In this document: positions 24,399 through 32,477 of the stretch, piece by piece | How positions within the stretch are numbered: position 1 is the stretch's first letter | Layout: every line of letters starts with the position of its first letter | NCBI GenBank assembly: GCA_026397725.1 | Contig: JAPLUI010000278.1 | Coordinates: 1-38,879 of the forward strand | DNA: 38,879 bases | Direction: 5' to 3' | Source of the DNA: Verrucomicrobiota bacterium | Lineage (GTDB): Bacteria > Verrucomicrobiota > Verrucomicrobiia > Verrucomicrobiales > Akkermansiaceae | The notes under the pieces: model-generated | Database searches by the model: none | What the model was told of the DNA's origin: nothing | The model's input: only the letters and a program-made list of their open reading frames with translations | Program-made: the position numbers and the translations under genes

Positions 24399-25595
24399 TT
24401 ACTGCATGGCGTTGCGGCACCAGGCGAGGGCCATGAGGGCGTAGCCGGTGCCGTAGGGGCGGTGGTAGTTGTAGAGCGGATAGTCCCACCATGAGCCGTC
24501 CTGTTCCTGATGGGAAAGGATGATGGCGGCAAGACGCTTGGCGTAGGCGGCATGGCTGGCCTTGGGCAGCAACCTGATGGACTCGGTGAAGTAGTAGATG
24601 CCGTAGTAGTAGAAGTAGCCGGCAATGCGGAATTGGGCTTCGTGCGGGACCGGGCGCTTGCGGCCGTTGCTGAGGAAGCCTTCGCGAGCGAGGAAACGGT
24701 CGGCCCACTCGGTTAGAACCTGGTCGGTCACGGCCGTTTCGCCGAAGTTGCGGAGGCAGGCGTTGCAGGCTTGGGAACGGGCGAGGGAACCGGCGGGGCG
24801 GTTGATATCGAGGCGCGGTCGGTAGCGGTGCTGGAACGAATAGGTGTAGGAGAAATCCGGGGTGCGCTGACAGTTGATGGAGGCGAGCGCGTGCTTGACG
24901 AGATTGTCATCAAGGGTGGTGCCCATGGTGCTGCGGGCCTCGGCCATGGCAAGCAAGACGGTGGCAGTGGTGAAGGCGGTGGGCAGGCCGGAGGGCTTCC
25001 GGGTGGTGAGCCCGTCGAACACATCGAGGTAACCCCAACCGCCATTGACGTCTTCGCTGCGGTTGGCGAAGTCCACCTGTTGCTGGGCGAGGCGGGCCCA
25101 GGCGGTCTTTTTCGCGGGGTCGGTTTCGCGTTGATAGAGGCGGGAGACGGAGCGGAGGCCGTAGGCGTGGCCCCAGGTGTTGTAGGTGCAGTCCTGGCTG
25201 GTGCGGCGGAGTTTGGGCAGCTCGGCGGCGGTCCAGGCGGCGGCTTTTCCGATGGCGGCGGTGACCTCGGGACGGGAGTCCGCGGCATCGATGAGGCCGG
25301 CCAGGGCCAGACCCGAAGCGCCGGCCCGGAACGCTTGATGGGCACCGGGGAGCGGGGCGAAGATGTTGAGATCCTTGGTGTGGGTGGCATCACCCCACGA
25401 ACCGTTCTGGTTCTGATCGGCGAGGAGGAAATCAACGCCCCGCCGGATGGCAGCAGCCAGCGAGTCACGGGTGACTTCCGGCAGCGGGGTGCCGGCTGCC
25501 GGTGGCAGCTCCGCGGACTTGTTGATGGCTTCCTCCGCCCCGGCAATGGCCAGAGTGCCGAGGAGCAGGGCGAGGAGGCGCAGGGTGCAGCGCAT
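24399..25595 (-). CDS. Secreted alpha/alpha-toroid (prenyltransferase/squalene-cyclase-like repeat) protein
   Basis: A 398-residue exported protein. Residues 1-20 are a signal peptide (LRLLALLLGTLAIAGA). The rest consists of helical-hairpin repeats as in terpenoid cyclases and protein prenyltransferases, marked by QNQNGSWGD (about residue 65), NGGWGYLDV (about 185) and HQEQDGSWWDYPLYNYHRPY near the C-terminus, before GTGYALMALAW. No DDTA or DxDD cyclase acid motif was seen, so it is probably not a terpene cyclase; such toroid proteins in verrucomicrobia and planctomycetes are of unknown function. It lies 63 nt downstream of the HlyD-like gene, probably as the second gene of an operon. The leader before the ATG is C-rich with repeated TCCGACC and no Shine-Dalgarno sequence. 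Confidence 0.82.
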   Translation of the reverse strand: MRCTLRLLALLLGTLAIAGAEEAINKSAELPPAAGTPLPEVTRDSLAAAIRRGVDFLLADQNQNGSWGDATHTKDLNIFAPLPGAHQAFRAGASGLALAGLIDAADSRPEVTAAIGKAAAWTAAELPKLRRTSQDCTYNTWGHAYGLRSVSRLYQRETDPAKKTAWARLAQQQVDFANRSEDVNGGWGYLDVFDGLTTRKPSGLPTAFTTATVLLAMAEARSTMGTTLDDNLVKHALASINCQRTPDFSYTYSFQHRYRPRLDINRPAGSLARSQACNACLRNFGETAVTDQVLTEWADRFLAREGFLSNGRKRPVPHEAQFRIAGYFYYYGIYYFTESIRLLPKASHAAYAKRLAAIILSHQEQDGSWWDYPLYNYHRPYGTGYALMALAWCRNAMQ

Positions 25596-25658
25596 GGCGG
25601 GGCGGGGCGAGGCGAGGTGGGGTGGGGCAGGTCGGACGGGTCGGAGGGGTCGGACGGG

Positions 25659-27056
25659 TTAGGGAGTGAGGATCACTTGTCCGGCTTCCAGGCCGGTGAG
25701 GATTTCGGAGTTGTCCTTGGCGACGCGGCCGCGTTTGACCGGGCGGCGCTCGGTTTTGCCATCCGCGAGCTTGATTTCCACGGTCCACCCGGCCGGGGTG
25801 AACGCGAGCGCCTTGGTGGGGACGACGATGGCAGCGGCCTTCTCGTAGGAGCTGAAGGCCAGCTCCGCAGTGGCTCCGGGGGGCATGGTGATGCCGCTTG
25901 GCCAGGTGACATCGAAGTTGGCGCGGTACCGGCCATCAGGCCCGGGAGCGCTGGCAAGTTTGGTGAGTTTGACGGGGATGTCGAGGTCTTCGCGGCCGCT
26001 GAGAGTGGCGTTGCCTTTGAGTTCGGGGGCCAGTGAGCGGGCCGTGGATTCATCGACGAAGGCGAGCAGGCCGAGCTTGGCGGTGGCGGGGATGAAGGTG
26101 GCGAAGGCGCGCTTGACTGGGGCTTTGCCGCCGACCATCAGGGTTTTGAGGAGGTCGCCAGTGGTCCAGCGGCCGTCCTCGATGGGGCCGTGATAGAACC
26201 ACCCGGCGGCGGGGGCTTTGATTTCAAAGAGTTTGCGGTCGGCCTCCAGGTCGGCGAGGGCTTCCTTGTCGCGGGCAAGGCCGGTTTTGGCGGCTTCGAG
26301 CTGGAGCTTCTGGAGTTTGAGTTGGCGGGGGAGTTCCGCCTCGGCCTTGGCGAGGCTGAGTGCGGTTTCGCGCTCGGTGGTGGCGAGGGTTTCCGCTTCG
26401 CGGGGGAGGCTGATGGCGAGGGTGCGGTCGTGATCGAGCGTCTCCATGCGGAGGGCGAATTCGGCGTGGGCCACAGCGTCGCGCTGGCGGACGAGGATGA
26501 TTTCCTCGGTTTCCTCGGTGAGGTCGTCCGCAGCATACATTTTGGTGAGTTGTTTGAGTTCTTCCTGTTGGTTCTCGAGGGTTTCCTGGGCCCGCTTGAG
26601 GGCGTGGGCGGCCTGTTCGGCTTCGGCTTTGCGGCGGGTCTGGGTGAAGTACTGGTTTTCCTCCTTGGCATTGCGGGCGGCGCGGCCGAGCGTCCCGAGC
26701 TTGAGCGGGATGGTTTCCGTTAGATTCTTGAGTTCCAGCTCGGTCTGGGCGAGGGTGAGTTCGCTGGTGTCGAGGGCGCGGCGGGCATCGGTGAGTTTCC
26801 GGTCGATGTCCTCAGCGTCGAATTTCACCAGCAGGTCGCCGGCGGCGACGGTGGTGCCGTGGGCGGCGAGGTGGGTGATTGCGAATTCCGGCCAGGCTTT
26901 GGCATCCAGCCGGATGAGGGAGACTTCCGCTGGCAGGGCGGTGGCAGGGAAGGATTGTTCGGTGCAAAACGGTTTGGGTTGAATGGTGAGTTCGGCGGCA
27001 TTGGCAACGGCTGCAAGCAGGGCGGGAACGAGCGGGAGGAGGGCAAGGCGGGTCAT
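25659..27056 (-). CDS. HlyD-like periplasmic adaptor (efflux RND/ABC subunit type)
   Basis: A 465-residue exported protein: signal peptide at residues 1-20 (LALLPLVPALLAAVANA), a split biotinyl-lipoyl-like hairpin around 35-80 (HLAAHGTTVAAGDLLVKFDA), a long coiled coil from about 82 to 270 rich in Ala, Glu, Leu and Lys, the return lipoyl strand FEIKAPAAGWFYHG (about 280), a beta-barrel domain, and a membrane-proximal domain with VVPTKALAF and LTGLEAGQVILTP at the end. This is the order of membrane fusion proteins. There is no inner-membrane transporter or outer-membrane channel in the neighbourhood, and the downstream partner is a toroid protein, so the adaptor may have another role here or work with a distant pump (inference). 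Confidence 0.85.
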   Translation of the reverse strand: MTRLALLPLVPALLAAVANAAELTIQPKPFCTEQSFPATALPAEVSLIRLDAKAWPEFAITHLAAHGTTVAAGDLLVKFDAEDIDRKLTDARRALDTSELTLAQTELELKNLTETIPLKLGTLGRAARNAKEENQYFTQTRRKAEAEQAAHALKRAQETLENQQEELKQLTKMYAADDLTEETEEIILVRQRDAVAHAEFALRMETLDHDRTLAISLPREAETLATTERETALSLAKAEAELPRQLKLQKLQLEAAKTGLARDKEALADLEADRKLFEIKAPAAGWFYHGPIEDGRWTTGDLLKTLMVGGKAPVKRAFATFIPATAKLGLLAFVDESTARSLAPELKGNATLSGREDLDIPVKLTKLASAPGPDGRYRANFDVTWPSGITMPPGATAELAFSSYEKAAAIVVPTKALAFTPAGWTVEIKLADGKTERRPVKRGRVAKDNSEILTGLEAGQVILTP

Positions 27057-27096
27057 GAGGTGAGGATGAGTGAGAGTTTGTTACGATGCAGTGGCG

Positions 27097-27774
27097 TTAC
27101 TCGAAGGCTTTGCCTTTTCTTGCGAGCCAAATGGGCTGGAGGCGCGTTTTTTTCGCGTTCGGGGCCATGGGAATGAAGTGTTCGGCAACGGCGAAGCCGG
27201 ATCGTTGGAGGCGGCGCGTGAGGGTTGGCAGCGGCCGCGAGGCCGCGATGGCCAGCAGGCCACCCGCTTGCAGGGCGTCATACGCGGCGGTCAGCCAGCG
27301 CCGGTCATCGATCCACGGGTGGTTGCGCTCATCGGTGGGCGAGGCATCCAGGTGGATGATGATGGCGTGGAGCGTGCCCGTGTGTTGGGCCAGGCCGGCG
27401 GGGCCCGGGTCCTGCCCCAGCGTGATCCGCGGGTCGCTGTTGAGCGGGCTTGCGGGGAGATGGGTGCGATGCCATGCCGGCAGCTCCGCAAGCGGCTCGG
27501 CGACGAAAAAGGTGGCGCGTTTTTGCGACAGGGCGGCGCTCACTCCGGCAAGCGCGTGGCCCAGCGCAAGGCCAACCAGGAGTATTTTCGGCTGGCGGGC
27601 GGGGCGGAACGGGGCGCAGGCGAGACGGGCGAGTTCCTCCTCGGCGGCGCGGGTGGCTGGCCCGGAGATTTGCTGCCCTTGGGCGAGCAGGTAGTGGCGT
27701 CCGTCGTGTTCCTGCAGGACCAGCGGGGTGCCGTCCGGAAGCGTGGTGGCGGCGAGTGAAATCCGAGCTTTCAT
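27097..27774 (-). CDS. Spermidine-synthase-like class I methyltransferase-fold protein
   Basis: A 225-residue cytoplasmic protein with a Rossmann-like methyltransferase/spermidine-synthase fold. The N-terminal beta part holds TPLVLQEHDGRHYLLAQGQQ, followed by ILLVGLALGHALAGVSAAL in the place of motif I, TFFVAEPLAELPAW for motif II (acidic end of strand 2), IIIHLDASPTDE at strand 4, and a YDALQAGGLLAIAASRP helix-strand. Motif I lacks the usual GxGxG, and the Asp expected in catalytic spermidine synthases is not evident, so activity is uncertain. The start MKARISLAATTLPDGTP was chosen because the upstream ORF extension is low-complexity. It lies 40 nt upstream of the HlyD-like gene in the same direction. 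Confidence 0.7.
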   Translation of the reverse strand: MKARISLAATTLPDGTPLVLQEHDGRHYLLAQGQQISGPATRAAEEELARLACAPFRPARQPKILLVGLALGHALAGVSAALSQKRATFFVAEPLAELPAWHRTHLPASPLNSDPRITLGQDPGPAGLAQHTGTLHAIIIHLDASPTDERNHPWIDDRRWLTAAYDALQAGGLLAIAASRPLPTLTRRLQRSGFAVAEHFIPMAPNAKKTRLQPIWLARKGKAFE

Positions 27775-27910
27775 GTTAGGGGTGGTTGGCGTTGTTGAGC
27801 GGGGACCTGGTGTGTCATGTCCACCGCACCGACGGCACCGGCCGGGGCTTGAATGGCCTGGTGCCGAGGTTGGCGCAGGATGCTGCCGGTTTGACTCTGT
27901 TAGCCGCAAC

Positions 27911-27938
27911 GGAAAACCCCGGCTGAGCGGCCGGGGTT
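27911..27938 (-). terminator. Intrinsic terminator of the HU gene
   Basis: On the minus strand AACCCCGGC and GCCGGGGTT (9-bp perfect stem, 6-nt loop CGCTCA) are followed immediately by TTCC, giving a short U-run. It lies about 47 nt beyond the HU stop codon. Confidence 0.75.
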
Positions 27939-27984
27939 CCCGTTGGTTGGGAGTTTCAATGGGTGGCGAAATGCCCGCGGGCAG

Positions 27985-28260
27985 TTACAGGCTGCCCTTG
28001 AGCACTGACGACGGCTTGAAGCCGACGGACTTGGAGGCACCGATTTTCATCGACTCGCCGGTCTTCGGGTTGCGACCCATGCGGGCGGCACGTTTCTTCA
28101 CCTCGAATGTGCCGAAGCCAATGATTTGGACCTTCTTGTCTTTCTTGATGCCCTTGGCGATGGAATCGAGGACGGCTTCGACGGATTCGTCAGCGGCACG
28201 CTTGGTGGTTTCTTTACCGAGGGCTTTCTGGACGGCTTCAATAAGTTCTGCTTTGTTCAT
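27985..28260 (-). CDS. hup: HU family DNA-binding protein
   Basis: A 91-residue nucleoid protein that dimerises and bends DNA. It starts MNKAELIEAVQKALG, contains the signature GFGTFEVKKRAARMGRNP with the DNA-intercalating RNP loop, and ends FKPSSVLKGSL. Length and motif fit HU/IHF proteins throughout. HU and IHF subunits cannot be separated confidently from sequence alone; HU is preferred. It is monocistronic, with a promoter candidate upstream and an intrinsic terminator downstream. Confidence 0.95.
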   Translation of the reverse strand: MNKAELIEAVQKALGKETTKRAADESVEAVLDSIAKGIKKDKKVQIIGFGTFEVKKRAARMGRNPKTGESMKIGASKSVGFKPSSVLKGSL

Positions 28261-28270
28261 GGCGGCCCCA

Positions 28271-28298
28271 TTTATGTGAGGCGGGAGGGGCTTGGCAA
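28271..28298 (-). promoter_or_regulatory. Candidate promoter of the HU gene
   Basis: On the minus strand TTGCCA (28293-28298) and CATAAA (28271-28276) are separated by 16 bp, about 10 nt before the ATG. The very short distance to the start codon leaves almost no leader, which lowers confidence. Confidence 0.35.
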
Positions 28299-28632
28299 GC
28301 TGAAATCTCTAGAAATCCAATGAATTTTCCGCCCGAACGTATTGCAGGGCGAGCTTGGCTTGACGATCACGCCATAGGGTGGGGCAGGGGTGATAGCCTG
28401 TGATGATGGCAGCCAGCGCATCCTGCCTGTCCACCCATGAAACGACAGGCTGGAAGCCCGTCGGCCAAGACCGGCGGTTTTCCCCGGGTTTTCCAGTCCG
28501 CGGGCCCCCAGTGCCCGATTCATTGCGAAATCGCTGGACTTGACCAAGGACTAGTTGCGCCGCAGCGGTGGTTTGCCTAGGCTGTCGCCGCTGCCGCAGC
28601 GAAATCCTTGGCAGCAGTTTGCGACGAAGATT
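28299..28632. other. Divergent intergenic region between HU and the acetate-kinase fusion gene
   Basis: No gene is recognised. GC-rich dyads such as GAAGCCCGTCGGCC...GGCGG and CCCCGGG occur. TTGACGATCACGCCATAGGG at 28361 could hold a plus-strand -35, but no paired -10 is convincing. A TTG-initiated extension of the downstream frame begins at 28555; its sequence is not domain-like. Confidence 0.4.
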
Positions 28633-30951
28633 ATGAATGCCTCAGCCATTGCATCATTCCTGAAGGAACAAGTTAGACCTTTTCACGACTTCTCCGCCGA
28701 ACGTCTGCTGACTTTGGCGGAAGGGTCACGCGTGAGATGTTTCGAGGCCAACGAAGCCATCATGCATTTCGGCGCTGAAGCCTCACACTATGGCGTGGTG
28801 TTGAGCGGTGCGGTGCATGCTTCGGCCATCGGCGACGGCGGAGCACGCCAAGCGCTCGGGGCGTTGGAAGCTGGCGGCACGTTCAACGAGATGGCGCTGA
28901 TGACCGGCGACACGGTGCTTGCGGATTTCATCGCCGGGTCGCGGTGCGAGGTCTTGTTGGTTCCGGTTTCGTTGTTCCAATCCATCATCGTGTCCGAACC
29001 GGGTGCGGTGCAGCACATCTCACGCTCCATCGCCGAACGGATGAAAGCAATCCTGGCCGATCCGACGAAGGCGGCCGCGGCGCTGCAAAAGAGCGATGAT
29101 CCATACGGCCTCCGACTCAAGGGCGAGCGGCCCGAGAAAATGCTCGTCATCAATTGCGGGTCATCGTCGCTCAAATACGGTTTCTACGACACGACAGACG
29201 AGGCGTGCCATGCCGGCGGTCAGGTGGAGCGCATTGGCATTGACGGCACGCGGCATGTGCATCGCGGGCCGAAGGGCGCGGTGAAACAGGAGTTGCCCAG
29301 GGGTGGTTTTGCCGAAGCGTTCAAGGCGATGGTGGCCGCTCTTACCGCGAAGGAAGCGGGCGTGATCGGCGGCGCGGGAGAAGTGAGCGTCGTGGCGCAT
29401 CGGGTGGTGCATGGCGGCGAGAGGTTCACGGAAGGAACGCTCATCACGGAGGAGGTGCTGGCGCAAATCGAGGCGCTCAGTCCGCTAGCGCCCTTGCACA
29501 ACCCGGTGAACGTCGCCGGCATTCGTGAGATGCGGCGCTTGTTCCCAGCCGTGCCGCATGTTGCCGTCTTTGACACGGCCTTCCACCACACGCTGCCGGC
29601 CTATGCGTATCTCTACGGCTTGCCCTACGAGCTTTACGAAAAGAAGGCCGTGCGCCGTTATGGTTTTCACGGCACGTCGCACCATTACGTCAGCCTGCGT
29701 GCCGCGCAGTTTCTGCAGCGCCGCCCGAATGAACTGCGGCTCGTGAGCTGCCATCTCGGCAATGGCTCGTCCTTGTGCGCGGTGGATCACGGCCGCTCCG
29801 TGGACACCTCGATGGGTTTCACGCCCACCGAGGGTCTGCTCATGGGCACCCGCTCCGGCGACCTCGATCCGGGCGTGGTGACTTATCTCGAACGCGAGGA
29901 GGGCATGACCGGCACGCAGATTGATGAATTGCTCAACAAGCGAAGCGGGTTGCTCGGAATCTCGGGCATTTCAAGCGACATGCGCGAAATCCTCAAGGCC
30001 GCCGAGGCGGGACAGCCGCGTGCGTTGCTCGCGCTCAAGACGTATTGCTATCGCGTCCGCAAATACATCGGCGCTTACGTCGCCTCAATGGGCGGCCTGG
30101 ACGCGGTGATTTTCACCGGCGGCATTGGCCAGGGCAGCGCGGAGGTTCGCGCACTGGCGTTGCAGGGACTGGACTGCATGGGTCTTCGTCTCGACGACCC
30201 GCGCAATCGCGAGGCACGCGGGTTCGACGAAGTGTGCCGTATTTCCGCCGATGACTCCAAGGTCACGGTGCTCGTCGTGCCCGCGGACGAGGAACGGATG
30301 ATAGCCCGCGAGGCCTTGCGTGCCATCAGCCGGTCCTACATCACCCGCGTGCTGGAGGCACAGAAGCAGCAGCCGTTTCCCGTCGAAGTCTCGGCGCATC
30401 ACGCCCATCTCACACAGGAGCATGTCGAGGCCTTGTTCGGCACAGGGCACCAACTCACCAAGCATTCCGACCTCTCGCAGCCCGGCCAATACGCGTGCAT
30501 GGAACAGCTCGCCATCGTCGGCCCGAAAGGCCGCATCGAACGCGTCCGCGTGCTCGGGCCGGCGCGAAAATACTCCCAGGTCGAGATCGCGATGACCGAG
30601 CAGTTCAAGCTCGGCGTGCATCCGCCGATCCGGGAGAGCGGTGACATCGCGGACACCCCCGGTTGTACGGTCGAAGGCACGGTCGGCAGCGTGAAGATGG
30701 AGCGCGGTGTCATCTGCGCGTTCCGTCACATCCACATGACGCCCGAGGACGCCCTGCGCTACGGCGTGCGCGACAAGTCGATTGTGCGCGTCCGCGTGGC
30801 CGGTGACCGCGAACTGGTGTTTGGCGACGTGCTCATCCGCGTGGATCCGAGCTTTGCCTTGGCCATGCATATTGACACCGACGAAGCCAACGCCGCGAAC
30901 TTGAAGACGGGGGCACAGGGATTCATCGATGGAATTCAAAGCGAAGCGTGA
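28633..30951 (+). CDS. Three-domain fusion: cNMP-like domain, acetate kinase, PduL phosphotransacylase
   Basis: A 772-residue cytoplasmic protein. Residues about 12-135 are a CRP-like sensor domain (FEANEAIMHFGAEASHYGVV; cassette FNEMALMTGDTVLADF, lacking the usual phosphate-binding Arg). Residues 170-575 are a full-length acetate kinase: VINCGSSSLKYGFYD, AHRVVHGGERF, FDTAFHHTLP, YGFHGTSHHYVS, HLGNGSSLCAVD, MGTRSGDLDP (Arg407), FTGGIGQGS and ADEERMIA. Residues 582-772 are a PduL-type phosphate acyltransferase with both zinc-binding His pairs (SAHHAHLT and FRHIHMTPEDA) and KLGVHPPIRESGDI. PduL converts acyl-CoA plus phosphate to acyl-phosphate, and AckA transfers that phosphate to ADP, so the chain could run the whole acetyl-CoA to acetate plus ATP pathway with channelling and possibly ligand control. 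No microcompartment shell genes or encapsulation peptide are present. The ATG at 28633 (MNASAIASFLKEQ) is preferred over the TTG at 28555. Confidence 0.93.
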   Translation: MNASAIASFLKEQVRPFHDFSAERLLTLAEGSRVRCFEANEAIMHFGAEASHYGVVLSGAVHASAIGDGGARQALGALEAGGTFNEMALMTGDTVLADFIAGSRCEVLLVPVSLFQSIIVSEPGAVQHISRSIAERMKAILADPTKAAAALQKSDDPYGLRLKGERPEKMLVINCGSSSLKYGFYDTTDEACHAGGQVERIGIDGTRHVHRGPKGAVKQELPRGGFAEAFKAMVAALTAKEAGVIGGAGEVSVVAHRVVHGGERFTEGTLITEEVLAQIEALSPLAPLHNPVNVAGIREMRRLFPAVPHVAVFDTAFHHTLPAYAYLYGLPYELYEKKAVRRYGFHGTSHHYVSLRAAQFLQRRPNELRLVSCHLGNGSSLCAVDHGRSVDTSMGFTPTEGLLMGTRSGDLDPGVVTYLEREEGMTGTQIDELLNKRSGLLGISGISSDMREILKAAEAGQPRALLALKTYCYRVRKYIGAYVASMGGLDAVIFTGGIGQGSAEVRALALQGLDCMGLRLDDPRNREARGFDEVCRISADDSKVTVLVVPADEERMIAREALRAISRSYITRVLEAQKQQPFPVEVSAHHAHLTQEHVEALFGTGHQLTKHSDLSQPGQYACMEQLAIVGPKGRIERVRVLGPARKYSQVEIAMTEQFKLGVHPPIRESGDIADTPGCTVEGTVGSVKMERGVICAFRHIHMTPEDALRYGVRDKSIVRVRVAGDRELVFGDVLIRVDPSFALAMHIDTDEANAANLKTGAQGFIDGIQSEA

Positions 30952-31167
30952 AGGCCAATCCCATTTCAATTCAAACACCAAACCTGGATTCCGATGGAAA
31001 ACAATGCTGAACCTGTGACGCGGCAACCTGAGGTGTGGCGGACATTTTCCGGACCACTGTGGAAGAGCGCGATTGACGTTCGCGAATTCGCTGTCGAAAC
31101 AGCAACGCCAAATCCGAATCGAGCAAACCGCTTATGAAACCTTTGAAACCAATGCGTGGCAAAGGTG

Positions 31168-31221
31168 AAGATTTTCAAAGAAAAATCTTGCGGAGTTCAT
31201 GGGATGGAACCCAAACTCCGC
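31168..31221 (+). promoter_or_regulatory. Two abutting hairpins in the atpB leader
   Basis: AAGATTTT-CAAAGA-AAAATCTT (31168-31189, 8-bp perfect stem) is followed without a gap by GCGGAGTT...AACTCCGC (31190-31221, 8-bp stem with a 16-nt loop that can pair GGG with CCC). The second hairpin ends 11 nt before the chosen ATG, so it would lie next to the ribosome-binding region. The arrangement suggests a structured leader of the ATP synthase message; its function is unknown. No known riboswitch was recognised. Confidence 0.45.
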
Positions 31222-31232
31222 GCGTCCACTTC

Positions 31233-32084
31233 ATGCGTTTCATTTTCCCCACTGCGTTTTTTTGGCTCTTGTCACCCCTCACGGCCCTTGCGAGCGGCGG
31301 GGGTGAGGGCTTACCGGCGCATGCCGAGCGATTGTGGTCCGGTTTGCCGATCACCAACTCGATGGTGATGACGTGGATTTCAGTGGCAATCATCGTCCTG
31401 TTCTGCCGCGCCGCCACGAAGCAAATGGCGCTGGTCCCGGCCGGGGTGCAGAACTTCTGCGAGTGGGTGGTGGAGACCCTCTATGTGTTCCTCGAAAGCA
31501 TCCTGGGCTCCTATCTGGTGAAGAAGACCTTCTGGTTTTTCGCCTCGATCTTCCTGTTCATCCTGGTCAACAACCTCATCGGCCTCTTTCCCGGCGTGGG
31601 CACCATCGGCAGATATGACGAGTCCGGTCGCCTGGTGGGTTTCCTGCGCGGCGGCAACGCCGACCTCAACATGACACTGGCGATGGCGAGTGTTTTCTTC
31701 GTGCTCTGGACCTACTGGGCCCTCAAGGAAAACGGCCTCAAGGGTTTCCTCGTCCACACGTTCGCGCCCAAGGGGGAATTCCACGGCTTCATGCTGGTGT
31801 TCATGGTGGTCATCTTCCTCATTGTCGGAGGTCTGGAAGTGATCTCCATCTGCGTGCGCCCGGTGGCGCTCACCTTCCGCCTGTTCGGCAATATCTATGG
31901 CGGCGAGCAAACCATGGAGAAGCTCATGGAACTGGTGCCCAAGCAACTTGCGTTTCTGCCCGCCCTGCCGTTTTACTTTCTGGAGCTGATGGTCGCCTTC
32001 GTGCAGGCCCTCGTCTTCATGCTGCTGACCGCCGTGTTCCTGCGGCTCATTTGTGAGCACGCGGGTGAGGAGGCGCACCACTAA
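31233..32084 (+). CDS. atpB: F-type ATP synthase subunit a
   Basis: Membrane subunit that forms the proton half-channels of F0, 283 residues. After an N-terminal signal-like hydrophobic segment (MRFIFPTAFFWLLSPLTALA), transmembrane segments occur at roughly residues 30-55, 85-112, 140-165, 185-210 and 240-270. The essential arginine lies in RPVALTFRLFGNIYGGE, and FFASIFLFILVNNLIGLFPG is the typical helix-2 motif. The start was chosen at MRFIFP; an in-frame ATG at 31134 would add 33 residues through the two leader hairpins and has no family support. It is the first gene of the atp operon; no atpI or atpZ precedes it. Confidence 0.95.
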   Translation: MRFIFPTAFFWLLSPLTALASGGGEGLPAHAERLWSGLPITNSMVMTWISVAIIVLFCRAATKQMALVPAGVQNFCEWVVETLYVFLESILGSYLVKKTFWFFASIFLFILVNNLIGLFPGVGTIGRYDESGRLVGFLRGGNADLNMTLAMASVFFVLWTYWALKENGLKGFLVHTFAPKGEFHGFMLVFMVVIFLIVGGLEVISICVRPVALTFRLFGNIYGGEQTMEKLMELVPKQLAFLPALPFYFLELMVAFVQALVFMLLTAVFLRLICEHAGEEAHH

Positions 32085-32126
32085 CCGATTTGGCGTCTCG
32101 ACCATGACTGGATCGTGGGAGGCGTC

Positions 32127-32381
32127 ATGAACCAACAACAACATACCCCAGACCCCACGCCAATGCCCATCATCCCACTGCTTGCTGAAATCGCCGGCAA
32201 CATCCACATCGCCATGGCCGCGCTCGGTGCCGGTCTCGGCATCGGCATCCTCGGTGCCAAAGCCGCGGAAGCCACCGGCCGCAATCCCGGGGCTTCCACC
32301 GCCATTCTGGTGAACGCCATCATTTTCGCCGCGCTGGCGGAAGGGGTGTTCATTTTGGCCGCCTTCGCCGTCCCGAAATAG
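32127..32381 (+). CDS. atpE: F-type ATP synthase subunit c
   Basis: Rotor-ring proteolipid, 84 residues, two transmembrane helices (about 18-40 and 57-80). The first helix has GAGLGIGILGAKAAEATGRN with the glycine-rich packing face and the polar RNP loop. The second has AALAEGVFILAAFAV with the ion-binding glutamate. The residues of the Na+-binding signature are not obvious, so proton coupling is the default inference. GGGAGG at 32117-32122 is a good Shine-Dalgarno sequence 4 nt before the ATG at 32127, one of the few in this window, so the GTG at 32115 is rejected. High c-subunit stoichiometry may explain the strong site. Confidence 0.95.
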   Translation: MNQQQHTPDPTPMPIIPLLAEIAGNIHIAMAALGAGLGIGILGAKAAEATGRNPGASTAILVNAIIFAALAEGVFILAAFAVPK

Positions 32382-32477
32382 TCCGCCATCGAATCACTGC
32401 GCCGGGGCTTGGTCGGAAACCCCAAGCCCCGCGTGCCAGTCCCGGTTTCCAACGATCCATTTTCCTGCATCCCCGCC

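Noticed and set aside
23100..24494. 464-codon plus-strand frame opposite the transposase
   Set aside because: His/Pro/Arg-rich shadow with no domain; the minus strand encodes a clear RAYT-like enzyme.
24771..26036. 421-codon plus-strand frame
   Set aside because: Gly-rich antisense shadow spanning two real minus-strand genes and their gap.
28555..28632. TTG-initiated extension of the acetate kinase fusion
   Set aside because: Adds 26 Arg/Pro-rich residues without domain support; the ATG at 28633 begins the helical start of the cNMP domain.
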